DNA from: Smittium mucronatum
Lineage: Eukaryota; Kickxellomycota; Harpellomycetes; Harpellales; Legeriomycetaceae
Assembly: GCA_001953115.1 (NCBI GenBank)
Contig: LSSL01000168.1
Coordinates: forward strand, 1-57,797
Direction: 5' to 3'
Length of the DNA: 57,797 nucleotides
Part shown: piece by piece, positions 14,750 to 25,582 of the stretch
Layout of the letters: every line of letters begins with the position of its first letter
Numbering within the stretch: the stretch's first letter is position 1
The notes under the pieces: generated by a model
What the model saw: the letters and a program-made list of their open reading frames with translations, nothing else
The model's database searches: none
What the model was told of the DNA's origin: nothing
Made by a program: the position numbers and the translations under genes

Positions 14750-14935
14750 CTTCTTAGTCAGATATATTGCATCGATATTCATAGTGCCTCTTCACCCTCA
14801 ATTCATACCCTGACGATCTTCATGGCTGCGTACCAGTAACATTTTCCCTTATAATATTCTCCGCATTTTGATCTAATCTGTAAATGTCTTAGAGACTCAT
14901 CCCTTATATCTAGTGCACAAATTCAAATGGTAGAC
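14750..14935 (-). pseudogene. Possible decayed coding fragment
   Basis: Read on the minus strand, a single frame from about 14935 to 14750 shows protein-like composition, with mixed Arg, Glu, Asp, Gly, Cys and Trp codons. Stops are far fewer than A/T-rich sequence normally gives, and it contains 39 uninterrupted codons. The local GC content is visibly higher than in the flanks. In-frame TGA and TAA codons on either side show it is not an intact gene. I do not recognise the family. It may be a fossil transposon fragment or chance. Confidence 0.25.
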
Positions 14936-15539
14936 ATCAAAAGTACATCTTTTCCGAAAACATCTTTTTATTTATATTCCTCTCCAGGGGCCATCAATAT
15001 TCGCATAATACCAATCTGTATACTTTTTTTCCCTATCATTTTACATCATTAAGATAGTTTTGACAAATGGAATTTGTCTATTTTTTAAAATTGTGTATGA
15101 AGTTAAATCTTAATACATTCTGTTTATTGGTCAAAAATTATAAGAGATTTCCTGTATGTAAATTGATGGTATATCAAAAGATCTGAAACTGCCTCACCTC
15201 AATATCTTTGAATAGTTTTCTGATACAATAATTTATCACTCACTCATCAATTTTTATGATATATTAAATATCGGAAATTATCTTCAATTGATTTGATACT
15301 AATTTCTAGTAAATGCAGTGGCATTTTTAAATATTTTTCACAACTTATTATAAACTTAAATTTTATGTTTTAAAATTTATGATTATTTGTAATTAATTCC
15401 TAGTCACCGAAATAAAAAGGGTTATATCATTTTAGACCTAACAGATCATATCACAACACGCGAATTTTATTATATGCACTTTTTTAGTATGAGAAAAAGG
15501 TAGAAATTCAGATATCCCCATTTCCATATTTTTTTTGCT

Positions 15540-15561
15540 ATTAATATATATATATATTAAT
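15540..15561. repeat. Perfect 22-nt palindrome of A/T
   Basis: A perfect self-complementary tract consists of ATTAAT ends around an (AT)n core. It could extrude as a cruciform, but such tracts are expected in sequence of this composition. Confidence 0.7.
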
Positions 15562-16520
15562 GGTTAAAGTAATGTAATATTTATATTCATAGTAATAGAG
15601 CAATGGCTAAAAGATCCCCAAGAAAACCCAGCCGCTAAATCTTCCACCATTATAGGATGTAATTTTTTAGTTTTTACCTCTAAGTATAATTTCAACGCTG
15701 CATATATCCGCTATACATCCACCATATTCGTATTATAAAAGTTATAAAAGCGTTAAGGCGGAGTTTCTAACGCCAAATTTAGGTTTTAATGTAGTTTTCA
15801 ATAAAAAAACATTGATATTTTGGTATTTTAATTAATAAAAAAACTAGATTCTCGATAAAAAAACTTCATATTTTCATTTTAAATTTTAAATTTTGTTTAT
15901 TTTTGTAAATTGAGAGTAAATTAGAGTTATTTATGTCAAAAATAGAAAATTATTAATTATTTGAAATAAATAATCATTTTATATAAAAATCGCGAAAAAA
16001 ATACTTATATATTAGCAATATTTCATAAAATTTTCACTTTTTAGTCCCCCTCCCCTCCCCTCCATAACCTTCAGCGTAAAAAAAACTAAAATTTCTTATT
16101 GATAAAAAAATATTATTAAAAATACACTCTTATGGACGAGTTAATTTTTTGTTTTTAGCTAATAGAAAATTTGTAATTTTCAAATAGGAATTCAATAATA
16201 TTTGGACCCAGATGGGGTTAATAGTTATCATTTATCACTCCTACACCCTCTTTATATCCAGTTTAGGCATATAAAAAACGGTATAAAGGTGAATTAAAAG
16301 GGAAATATACCCTACAACTCTACTGGTTTATTTTTATCGATCATATATGGTACATGAGAATTTATTATCAGTATTTAAATATAAATAAAGTCGGGGATAT
16401 ACTAAATTTTTCAACTAAAACATAAAACAAATTAAAATGGTCCAATTATCAGTCAAATAAAACAACATCCTTGAAAAGTAGATTTTATTTAATTTTTTAG
16501 AAGATTTATTAAATACTTAT

Positions 16521-16544
16521 CGTATCTTTATAATAAAAGATACG
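16521..16544. repeat. Hairpin: 9-bp perfect stem
   Basis: CGTATCTTT at 16521-16529 pairs with AAAGATACG at 16536-16544 across a 6-base loop. A second perfect hairpin, AAAAGTCG with CGACTTTT (16600-16607 and 16613-16620), lies 55 bases downstream. They stand about 400 bases upstream of the first candidate exon. No function can be assigned. Confidence 0.5.
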
Positions 16545-17018
16545 CATGTTTTTAAAATCAGAAATCTTCAAAAAAAAAATTATTATTTTTCAATAGACAA
16601 AAAGTCGTATAGCGACTTTTCTGACCATTTTTCACCATTGAGTTTTTTTATCCATCTTTAATAAAATGCATTATATAATACATTCAGATACCTTTTAATG
16701 AAACCCAAATTATGTTATGAGAGTTCCATATTCATAAAAATTCGATGTTAGGGGTGAAAAAATCATAATGATAGTAATTTTATTTTTTAAAGTTATTTTT
16801 TAGCTTTTATGCATACATGTTCTGATCATCGACTGATCAATATATGTGTTGGAATGTACATGATTTGTTATCGCTATCATATTTTCAGAAATTCCAGCGA
16901 AATTTTTTTTAAAAAAAAATATCAATGTTCTAATAAAAATTACATTTAAAAAGGGTTTCAATCAATTGCTGTAAATAGACTATACAATTTGTAGAGTGAG
17001 TATCCAAGGGAATAAGAT

Positions 17019-17150
17019 ATGTATACAGCAATTATGAAACCGCATGTAGCATTGATTCTAAAATCCCGCATTTATGATGGTAAAAAATTTCAATGGCATA
17101 AGTCTGAATCTATTGAGTTATTATATAACGGGTTATTACCGAAAGAAGAG
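17019..17150 (+). CDS. Candidate first exon of the downstream large gene
   Basis: An ATG at 17019 opens a 49-codon frame, ending at a TAA at 17166-17168. Its composition is protein-like (Pro, His, Val, Gly, Glu, Trp, Arg) and unlike the surrounding A/T runs. The frame holds two candidate donors, GTATTT at 17150 and GTATCC at 17159. Both leave a split codon with two bases. That is exactly the phase required by the acceptor TAG at 17605-17607, where the open frame of the large exon begins. Splicing would give an intron of roughly 450 bases, long compared with the 70-139-base introns in the neighbouring transporter, so a further small exon may lie between. Alternatively this is a separate tiny gene. 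I do not recognise the peptide. The start is the first ATG after an in-frame stop (TAA at 17013-17015). Confidence 0.4.
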
Positions 17151-17604
17151 TATTTAATGTATCCCTAAACACAATCGGATTGGCGGAAACTAATTTATAG
17201 CTATTCATCCATTTGTACTCATAAAAAGGGGTGATTTTAAATATAGCATTTTAACGTTTCTATTTTAGATATTAGAATTTTTTGTCAAATACAAAATTCA
17301 ATATAAATAGATATATAAAATAAGCTTCAAAAATAAAATAACAGTAAAGAATTGATCTATTCGTTTTATTTTCAAGAATCGTAACAATTTTGGGGTTTTC
17401 ACGCTATTTATATCTTATTATGCTCTATAGCAATGATGAAGGTATTTTCGGCTTCGAGTTCTCTTTAGAAAAATATAAATATTGAGTTTGAGACGTAACA
17501 TAAAACCATTATATTCTATCTCGGCTAATATCATTTCCAAAAAAATAACTAATACACTTCGAGAACATTGCTAATTATTATAACTCATTTCTCTGTATCT
17601 AAAA

Positions 17605-17607
17605 TAG
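17605..17607 (+). promoter_or_regulatory. Probable 3' splice site (TAG) before the large exon
   Basis: The in-frame stop TAA at 17600-17602 is followed by AAATAG and then open, coding-like sequence into the 939-codon frame. All four introns of the neighbouring transporter also end in TAG. CTAAT about 35 bases upstream is a plausible branch site. Confidence 0.55.
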
Positions 17608-17650
17608 GCAATTTAATTCCCTGGACAGCCAAGGATTTCTATTCGGAGGA

Positions 17651-20470
17651 ATGTTAAGCCAACCATCTACGTTTAATGAGATCAGTGCTAATTGGAATGG
17701 TGATTCTGATGGGCAAATGGGAAACATTGACAAGTCAAAAATAAATTTATACTCTAAAAACTCCGCTCGAAATTTCACTTCAAGTATTTACAAGAAACAT
17801 GACGGTTCTTATTTATTGGAGGCAAGTAAAGCAGAAAATAGCTCTATCCCAATACCTTTTCCCCTTTCAACTCAAAAAACAGCCACTTTTTCGAGTGGTC
17901 CTTTGAATACATCCAATGATTTCTCTAGAAACGAATATAATGCTTCAAATGATATTTTGCTCTCTCTTTTAAATCATAATTCTGACGAAGGTAAATCATT
18001 TAATTTCTTTTCACATAATCCTTCATTTCAAGGATCTCAAATCGGAATAATAGAGGATCTTCAAATCAAGAATGGAAAATCGGTAGTACTTGAATCAAGT
18101 CAAAGTAAAATCAAAAAGGAATTTGACTCGTACGATGTTTCAAATCAATTTCCAAAAAATCTTCAAAAAGCAGATAATTTTTGCAAAGAGCTAAATATTG
18201 AAAATGATTTTAATAAAAATGTGGAAAGCGAAGTTACAAGAATACTTTTAGCGAGTACATTAAATCAAAATCCATCTTGTCAAAGAAACGATCTTCAAGA
18301 TGTTGGTAAAACCTCCACTTTATTCATTTCCAGCTTTGCCGGAGATGGAAGTATCCCTTTATGCAATAAAAACATATTTGAGAATTTCACTGATATCAAA
18401 CCCTTAGATTTTTTTCCTTCAAAAAAATTGGACATAATTGAAGAGAAAGTTTTTTCCCATAATTGTAATCTAAATTTAGAGAAATCTCATGATATCCTCC
18501 AATCTCCAAAAGAAATTAAGCCAAGCAATACTGCCACTAAAATAAAAAATAGCGCTGCTATCTTTAGAAATATACTTCCTTCTACAAGTAATAATCTGAA
18601 AGATGATATAAAATCCACTTCAGATGTGAATGGAAATATAATCGGTGAAAATCCAGAGTTTTTATCTGATAATAAGCTAAAATTTTTAGAAAAAATAAAC
18701 TGCGCTTTTATAAAAAATCCAAATTCAGACAGATTTGAAGTTGCCATTTTTAACACTGCATTACTTAATCTGGCTTTAAGAAATTTGTTAGCTAATATTA
18801 AATCTTTAGAAAGTATTAAACTAAACCATTATTTATCTAAAAATATGAATTTTTCAGAAAGTGAACCGCATGCATGGATTAGATCAATAGAATTCCTGCT
18901 GAGTAAATTGGAATATGTTTTTAAAGCTGTTAATCATATATTCAGTGAATGTAACTCTATAGACTTTGGTGGTAAGAGTGGCGATGATGACAATTCTATG
19001 TTTTCTCTGTCTATTTTGAATTCTAAACATGAAGCTACAAGCACAACCACTTCTCAAAAAAATAGAGAAACTCTAAAATTCTATGTAAATAATCTAGTAA
19101 AAAAATTTCGAGAAAATATTTACACACAAGAAAAACTTGCTATAAATATTGAACTTCCATTATCTCTTCCACTAAACACAAAAGTTAATTTGCTGAGTAT
19201 TACACAAAATTATCCCGTTTTAACTTTTAACATGGCTCAGATTGATAATCGGAAGAACTTCGAAATTATTTTGAAAGAGGTTTCGGCCAAGCAACACATA
19301 ATCAATCAACTATTTGTTTCCGATTCAAACAATTTCCGGTTTACAATCAAAATCCCTAAACTAGAAAACTCTGAAGTTATTAGCTCTATATCTGTTGGAT
19401 CGCAAAAAGGTTGCCAAGTATTTGAGGATTTGTCATCGGTTCACGTCGTAACAGAGAAAATTTCGCCAATAAGCGAGCAGATTATATCCTATTTATTCAC
19501 AGATTTGAAGCATATAGAGGTGCTAAACAGAATTAATTGGGTTGGTAAACACGGAAGCTTTGATCAAAATTATATTTTCACACTTCTGTCTGGAATTCCT
19601 GAAATCGATCCTAATTCCCATGGTTCTTTTAATAGGCCGACATATATACAATATAACTCAAGCCAAAAAACACCAACCCAGATAACTGATTGCGAAAAGA
19701 TCCTTGAAAATCCTCTAATTTGCAGTAATGAGCTAAATCTTTTGTGGAATGAGCTTAATAATTCAAACACTGATTTGCTGAATCTCTTTTCTCGCCATTC
19801 AGATGTTCACGGCGATGTACTTTATTTTCTGAAGAAATACTGTCTGGAGTTGGAGTATAATATCAAACCTATTTTGTCAAACGGCACGCATTTTGTTTCC
19901 ATTTTTGAAAGCATTATGAAATTCAAAACAGGACAAAGTGCGACAGGAAATGACCACTTATCTTTTGTTCTCCCAGAAAAAGATGAAAAATGCGTTGTCC
20001 AACTGGTCCTAGCTAAGCCTAGTGAAAGTTCTATCAAGGTTAATATGATAAAGTGGGTATTTATCTGTTTGAATTTCATGTATAATAATTGCTACCATTG
20101 TAATAAGGTATTGATTTTTGCCTCCCTTGAGGCAATTTCTGAATCGCATTTTTCTAAATTTGATAATATTTCAGAGTCTGATTACGCAGCTTTAATCAAC
20201 AGATGTGTTAATGAAAAAGAATTAGCCATCAAATACCACCCTCTTCCTATTTTATATGCAAATTTGGAAAAAAGTAATAACTTTGAAAAGACTATAATTT
20301 TTAAATCACAAATACCAGCAAGATACGTCTATATCAAAGTCATCAACTCTGAACTTATAGATCATTCGGATCTTAATAGGACTTCGAAATCTAAATTTTC
20401 TGTGTTCAATCAAAACTCAAAAACAGCTAGGCTGCCACTTTTTTACATGGGGGGATCATCGGTCGCATGA
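17651..20470 (+). CDS. Large protein, 939 codons, possible BIRC6-like beta-sandwich at the C-terminus
   Basis: This is the longest intact frame in the window. Residues 1 to about 330 are rich in Ser, Asn, Lys and Asp and look disordered. About 340-470 is helix-prone, around a His-Ala-Trp segment near residue 407. From about 500 on the composition becomes globular. The last 170 residues alternate hydrophobic and polar in beta-strand fashion, with an ARYVYIKVI strand near residue 890 and an ARLPLFYMGG end. These vaguely resemble the galactose-binding-like domain inside BIRC6/BRUCE-type ubiquitin ligases. That is a weak memory-based resemblance, and no ubiquitin-conjugating core is present. The frame stays open for 14 codons before the ATG, back to a TAG acceptor at 17605-17607, with pyrimidine-rich sequence and a CTAAT branch-like motif upstream. 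The true protein therefore probably starts in an upstream exon. An AATAAA occurs about 180 bases after the stop. Codon use is less A/T-extreme than the flanks. Function unknown. Confidence 0.8.
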   Translation: MLSQPSTFNEISANWNGDSDGQMGNIDKSKINLYSKNSARNFTSSIYKKHDGSYLLEASKAENSSIPIPFPLSTQKTATFSSGPLNTSNDFSRNEYNASNDILLSLLNHNSDEGKSFNFFSHNPSFQGSQIGIIEDLQIKNGKSVVLESSQSKIKKEFDSYDVSNQFPKNLQKADNFCKELNIENDFNKNVESEVTRILLASTLNQNPSCQRNDLQDVGKTSTLFISSFAGDGSIPLCNKNIFENFTDIKPLDFFPSKKLDIIEEKVFSHNCNLNLEKSHDILQSPKEIKPSNTATKIKNSAAIFRNILPSTSNNLKDDIKSTSDVNGNIIGENPEFLSDNKLKFLEKINCAFIKNPNSDRFEVAIFNTALLNLALRNLLANIKSLESIKLNHYLSKNMNFSESEPHAWIRSIEFLLSKLEYVFKAVNHIFSECNSIDFGGKSGDDDNSMFSLSILNSKHEATSTTTSQKNRETLKFYVNNLVKKFRENIYTQEKLAINIELPLSLPLNTKVNLLSITQNYPVLTFNMAQIDNRKNFEIILKEVSAKQHIINQLFVSDSNNFRFTIKIPKLENSEVISSISVGSQKGCQVFEDLSSVHVVTEKISPISEQIISYLFTDLKHIEVLNRINWVGKHGSFDQNYIFTLLSGIPEIDPNSHGSFNRPTYIQYNSSQKTPTQITDCEKILENPLICSNELNLLWNELNNSNTDLLNLFSRHSDVHGDVLYFLKKYCLELEYNIKPILSNGTHFVSIFESIMKFKTGQSATGNDHLSFVLPEKDEKCVVQLVLAKPSESSIKVNMIKWVFICLNFMYNNCYHCNKVLIFASLEAISESHFSKFDNISESDYAALINRCVNEKELAIKYHPLPILYANLEKSNNFEKTIIFKSQIPARYVYIKVINSELIDHSDLNRTSKSKFSVFNQNSKTARLPLFYMGGSSVA

Positions 20471-21855
20471 AATCCGTATTTTATTAACTATCTCTATATT
20501 TATGCACCCTAAAGAATTGTTACTCAATTTCATTATTGTTATAAGCTTTTATTATTAACTCGAAATAGCATCTTTATTAGTAGACAGCTTACCCATTTAT
20601 TTTATTTCCAGCATAGTGTTTTACACTTCATATATTGTCTTTCCTTTAATTATGAATAAAAACGCGAACTTGGTGCAAAAAAACAACATTCAGTGATTGA
20701 AAAACGCTAATTATATCCCTTCGAGTCGAATAAAATTAAATTGAAGGAGTTAATTCCAGAAACTACTGCTAACTTTTGTAGATTTTGTAATGCTGTGACG
20801 AACAACGCATTTACTCCTTATTATGAATTTAAAACTTGTTAAATAAAAAATGGTAAACTGGTTATACCATTTTTAAATAATATTTTCAAGACAGTCGATT
20901 AACAAAAATCGCGAGCCTAGTCATTCTAATACTTATGATAAATGGTAAAAATATCCAAAATTTTGAGTTATAAAGCTTAATTTTTTTTCTGAGTTGGTTA
21001 ATCTAAAACACCAGATGAAATAAGCGAAATAAGGGGATGTAAAGGGTGAACCAGCCAGAATTTTTTTTATTGGATATCCACATCGATAATTTAATTAAAA
21101 GATCAATGGGAAAAATATATTACAGTTTTTTTTCCAAAAATAAAATAAAAGTAAATAATTTTTAGTAAAGTAAATAAAAAGGGGGGGGTAAATATTTATT
21201 GCTCCATTAAAGTTATTGCCACGATATTAGTCAACACAATTTTTAAATCGGGATAATCTTGCTTAGATTTCTTAGGCATTTTCATTTTATTGATAGAGAA
21301 TGGGTTTTTGTAAATGATATTCAATTTCAATAATTAATTGTTGTAAAAATATTATTATGTAAATTGGCTGGAAAAGATGTGAATTTGCTACTTCTTGAAA
21401 ATCTTGGGATTTCCTATTTTCATCGTAAAAAAACTAAAATAAACCATTTGATTCCAGTAAATTGGCACATAAAACACACTGGCAATATCCGGAGAAATTG
21501 TTGACGTAATCTATATATAATATATTCGGCAAAAATAATGGTCCACATAAACTGGCCTCATCAATTACTATGATTTCAAAAAGATTATATATGTAGACAG
21601 AAAATTAAATGAGTACTTCCCCCCAGTCAGAAAACCATATCAGTATATTAAACCCACCTCAAATAAATCTTTATATTCACTTTTTTACATTATTTTTGCA
21701 TCTTTATCATTGGTTATTTTTTCAAAAAAAAAGAAAATTATTACAATACGGTTTATTTCATCGTAATTTATGTTTTTTTTTTTTGGAAGACCAATACCAA
21801 TTTTGAGCTCTTTTAGAAACTTCCAGTTCTTTCCTTACCCCACTCCCCCCCCCCC
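20471..21855. other. Intergenic stretch downstream of the large gene
   Basis: No gene is seen. An AATAAA lies at about 20653. A perfect 10-bp hairpin (AAAAATGGTA 20846-20855 with TACCATTTTT 20865-20874) and a G-run at about 21181-21188 are present. The frame at 21609-21806 is low-complexity and not convincing. Confidence 0.55.
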
Positions 21856-22359
21856 NNNNNNNNNNNNNNNNNNNNNNNNNNNNNNNNNNNNNNNNNNNNN
21901 NNNNNNNNNNNNNNNNNNNNNNNNNNNNNNNNNNNNNNNNNNNNNNNNNNNNNNNNNNNNNNNNNNNNNNNNNNNNNNNNNNNNNNNNNNNNNNNNNNNN
22001 NNNNNNNNNNNNNNNNNNNNNNNNNNNNNNNNNNNNNNNNNNNNNNNNNNNNNNNNNNNNNNNNNNNNNNNNNNNNNNNNNNNNNNNNNNNNNNNNNNNN
22101 NNNNNNNNNNNNNNNNNNNNNNNNNNNNNNNNNNNNNNNNNNNNNNNNNNNNNNNNNNNNNNNNNNNNNNNNNNNNNNNNNNNNNNNNNNNNNNNNNNNN
22201 NNNNNNNNNNNNNNNNNNNNNNNNNNNNNNNNNNNNNNNNNNNNNNNNNNNNNNNNNNNNNNNNNNNNNNNNNNNNNNNNNNNNNNNNNNNNNNNNNNNN
22301 NNNNNNNNNNNNNNNNNNNNNNNNNNNNNNNNNNNNNNNNNNNNNNNNNNNNNNNNNNN
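21856..22359. other. Assembly gap (504 N) inside a poly-C tract
   Basis: The run of N is preceded directly by 11 C and followed by 10 C. Sequencing or assembly evidently failed in a cytosine homopolymer. The N length may be an estimate rather than real distance, and the open frame that appears to cross it is an artefact. Confidence 0.95.
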
Positions 22360-23367
22360 CCCCCCCCCCTTACTTACACAATCTTAAACTAAGGATATTT
22401 GCTCTAATTCTTCGCATTCAAAGCTGAATTCAGACAAACAAATTTTTTTTTTTAGTTATTTCCGACACTAAAATTTATTTTTATTTATCGGGCTAAAAGA
22501 GCGGTAGGAAAATTGCTTCAAAAAGCCGTTGATTTTTAGGAAATAACAATACTCTAAACTCTAATGTAATTACTGGCTGAAGTATTAAGGCTAAATTAAT
22601 ACATATATTTGATAAACTTGATACATTATTCATTTCTCCGGACAAAGGGTATAGACATTAAAGTCGTGAAACAATTAATTAAGCGTCTTTTTGATATAGT
22701 AAATCCAAAGCTTCTTATGTTATTTAATATTAAACTTGACTTAATTTATTGCCTTTTATCCGATCAATGAATATACAGATTTTTCTTTTGTAGATTATAC
22801 TTTTTTAAGCTTTCTAATTTAAAATTTTGATTTTATATTTCTTGTTAAATTTTGATTAAAATTTGATAGTTTTTTTTCTAAAGACGAAACAAGAAAAACT
22901 TAATGATGGAAAAAATAAAGTAGTTAAAATAGCCTTTTTAAAAAACTAACTGCCACCATTATGGTTGACTCCTTGTATTAACTCTTTCCGGATCCAAATT
23001 TAAGCATAACTCCTATTTAAGGGAATCAACTATTTCAATTGACCCAATTTCTTTATTCATCCAGTTTTATTCAAATAATATTAGTCTGTTGAAAACATTG
23101 AGCCAAAAGCGAATTTCATTAATTGTAGCATCGGTAATGAAAGAATTAAAAAATAGAGTAAGTTTGGAATTGTATTCGAGCGAATCGTTTGGCATTTTAA
23201 ACACGATATAATGGAAACAGAAAATATCAATTTAGAAGTGGCTTCAAATTTAAATACATTAATAAATATTTGATATTATAATGGTAATAATTAATGAGAA
23301 AATCGATGGCTAAATTATAGTACAATAAAAATAGAGATCTATAGTTAAGATAAGAGAGTATATAAGA
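22360..23367. other. Intergenic stretch after the gap
   Basis: I see nothing supportable. This is probably the 3' flank of the minus-strand transporter. No canonical AATAAA is found on the minus strand just below the stop codon. Confidence 0.5.
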
Positions 23368-25489
23368 TCATAGCAGGTAGTTGGCAAAAACCACCCAACT
23401 AGATAAAAGTAGGATCACCCATACTGTTACTGCGACTGAGGATATAAAAACTTGAAAACCCCGCTGATTATTAGGGGCTGATGTATCCGAAATTCTGGCA
23501 ATAGATGTGACCCTATCCTGTAGATTTGAACTAAGGAGCGAATAGAAATGTGACTTGTCTAGATAATAGATGGATATCCCTAAAAGAAGGGAGAATAATC
23601 CCCAAATGATATAGAATTCAATGACCTTATCATACTCGGAAAGAGGGGAGTCCTTAGGAGAAGAGTCCTGAAGAAACCCAATCCAAATGTCTATAAGGGT
23701 ACTTCCGACATTCAAAGCAGATTTGTACAAGCCCAAACCAGTACCCAAAACACTAGAGCTGAGAACCAATGTAGCAGAAGAGATCAAGCTAACTGGACCA
23801 AGAGTCAAAGAAAGCGAAAAAATTAACATGCCCAGTATCGGTGTTATTGATGTATAACCAAGAACAAGAATTGAAACCAAAAAGAATCCGGAAGAAACAA
23901 CTATGAACTTTGTTCTTAGCCCATAGCGATCGATCAAAACACCAGTGAGTGGAACGAGAAATATGGGCAGTAGTTGGGAAAAGCTGGCATTCCAAGCAGC
24001 GACTCCATCAGATACACCAAATTTAATCTTAATGAACTCACTATTCATGTGCAAGAAGCTGTTCCATGAGCTGCCTAACACGAAGCTTGTCAAAATAATA
24101 AGCCAAAAAAGACCAGAGAACCTAGTTAGATAGCTCATGTTGAAGTCATTTTTAGATATTAGTTTCTGAAGCATTTGTGAATCGACTGATTTTGATATTC
24201 CAGACATCTCTCTATAATACATGAAGTTGATAACAAAGGATATGACGCAAATGATGGAAGATGCCCAAAAAGCTGCTCCATAAAAACCAAACCAATTCAT
24301 TATTGGAACAGCTGTTCCCATAGACAGATAACTCGACTAGATTAAAAAAAAAGAATGGGTTAGGAGAGTTAATTAATAATTAAAATTAAGAATATGCAGG
24401 TACAAAGAAGAATTAATTACCAATCGAGCTGTAGATATCTGTAGAGCTATGGTTGCAGCTAGGCTAGAGCCCTTAAACCAATGCCCCAAAATAGTTTCTT
24501 GTACGGTAACTATAGTTCCTGAACCAAGTCTAGAAAAAAAAGAAAGGGGAAATATAAGAAATTGGTAAGATAAAAAAAAAGCATATGCTGATTGGTTACC
24601 CGTATAGAATTCTTCCTAACACCATTAAGGGAAAGGAAGACATATTTGTAGACAACGCGATTATTAAGCTACCGAACATAATAAAAAAAGTGGCCAAGAG
24701 TGACCCTAAAGAAGTCCCAAAAGAGTCTATAAAAAACCCGCCGAATACGGGGATAATGGTGTTAACTAAAGACACTGTTGATTGTAGGACCCCATATTGA
24801 GAATTAGATATTCCCAATTCCTAAATAAAAAAATAAAAAATAAGGATTCACAAAAAAAATGTGATAAACGTTAGTGTAGTTTGAGTCCATCTGGAGAACA
24901 TGAAAAAATAATATTTGAATGAGTGGGGGGGAGGGGGGTTATATTTCATAAAAAAGTACCTTTTTGACAATAGATTTTAAAGCGCCAAGAGTGTGTGCAG
25001 AATAATGGCTTCCAACTATTAAGGAAATGAATAGATTTTATTTTTAATTTTCTGCAAAAGAGAACCTAAACAAGGTATATAATCCCCAAAAAATTAAATT
25101 TGAAGAAATATATTACCTGAAATGAGTAGAGTGCAGATTAAAGCAAATATTTTGTATCTTAATACTCGTGGGTCTTCATATTCAGGATGTGGAATTTCAT
25201 TGTCATTAGGCTGATTGCCGGAAGAAGATTGATGGGGATCAGTGGCAGCAGATAAGAGGTTTCTATTAACGTAGCCGACAGGAAAATAATTCGGATTTTC
25301 ATTCTCTGCAGAATATTGAGAATGGGAAATAGGAGGATTTTGAGGGATGGAATCGATTGAACCGTGATCAGAGTTTCTTGATGAGCAAGATCGATCGTTT
25401 AATGAAGGGGACAGTGCTTTATTTGGACTTAAAGGGGATCTCTCGCAATATGAGTCGGTGGAATACTTTTGTTCATTGGAAAGATCCAT
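23368..25489 (-). CDS. MFS transporter, MFSD1 type, five exons
   Basis: Exons on the minus strand are 25489-25117, 25015-24960, 24820-24600, 24529-24421 and 24336-23368. The introns are 101, 139, 70 and 84 bases, each GTA...TAG, and the phases (1, 0, 2, 0) close perfectly to give about 575 residues. Residues 1 to about 105 are a Ser/Pro/Asn-rich cytosolic tail. Then come about 12 membrane segments: ICTLLIS joins VGSHYSAHTLGALKS across intron 1, followed by ELGISNSQYGVLQS and GGFFIDSFGT. The second-half signature GVLIDRYGLRTK (near residue 385) is the classic MFS loop motif. The QETILGHWF segment is typical of the MFSD1 subgroup. In mammals MFSD1 is a lysosomal dipeptide exporter; a vacuolar or endosomal role is inferred here. 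The start at 25489 follows family expectation; an in-frame ATG at 25582 would add 31 residues. All key parts are intact and the gene looks functional. Confidence 0.92.
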
Positions 25490-25582
25490 TCTTTGTATTT
25501 TTAGATGAAACAAATATAAGAAATACAAAGTTTTATAGCTTGAGGAAAACGAGCTGGAGTACCCACACCACCATATATTCAA

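Noticed and set aside
17401..17480. An extra small exon between 17169 and 17607
   Set aside because: The best candidate (after TTTCAAG, ending before GTATTTTC) is open in one frame but ends in a phase that does not join the large exon.
18487..18756. Minus-strand 89-codon frame
   Set aside because: It is antisense to the 939-codon gene, with no domain or independent signal.
21770..22387. A 205-codon open frame across the gap
   Set aside because: Nearly all of it is translated N; the rest is low-complexity.
23789..23995. Minus-strand 68-codon frame within the transporter
   Set aside because: It is an alternative frame of exon 5 of the MFS gene.
24585..24800. Plus-strand 71-codon frame
   Set aside because: It is antisense to exon 3 of the MFS gene.
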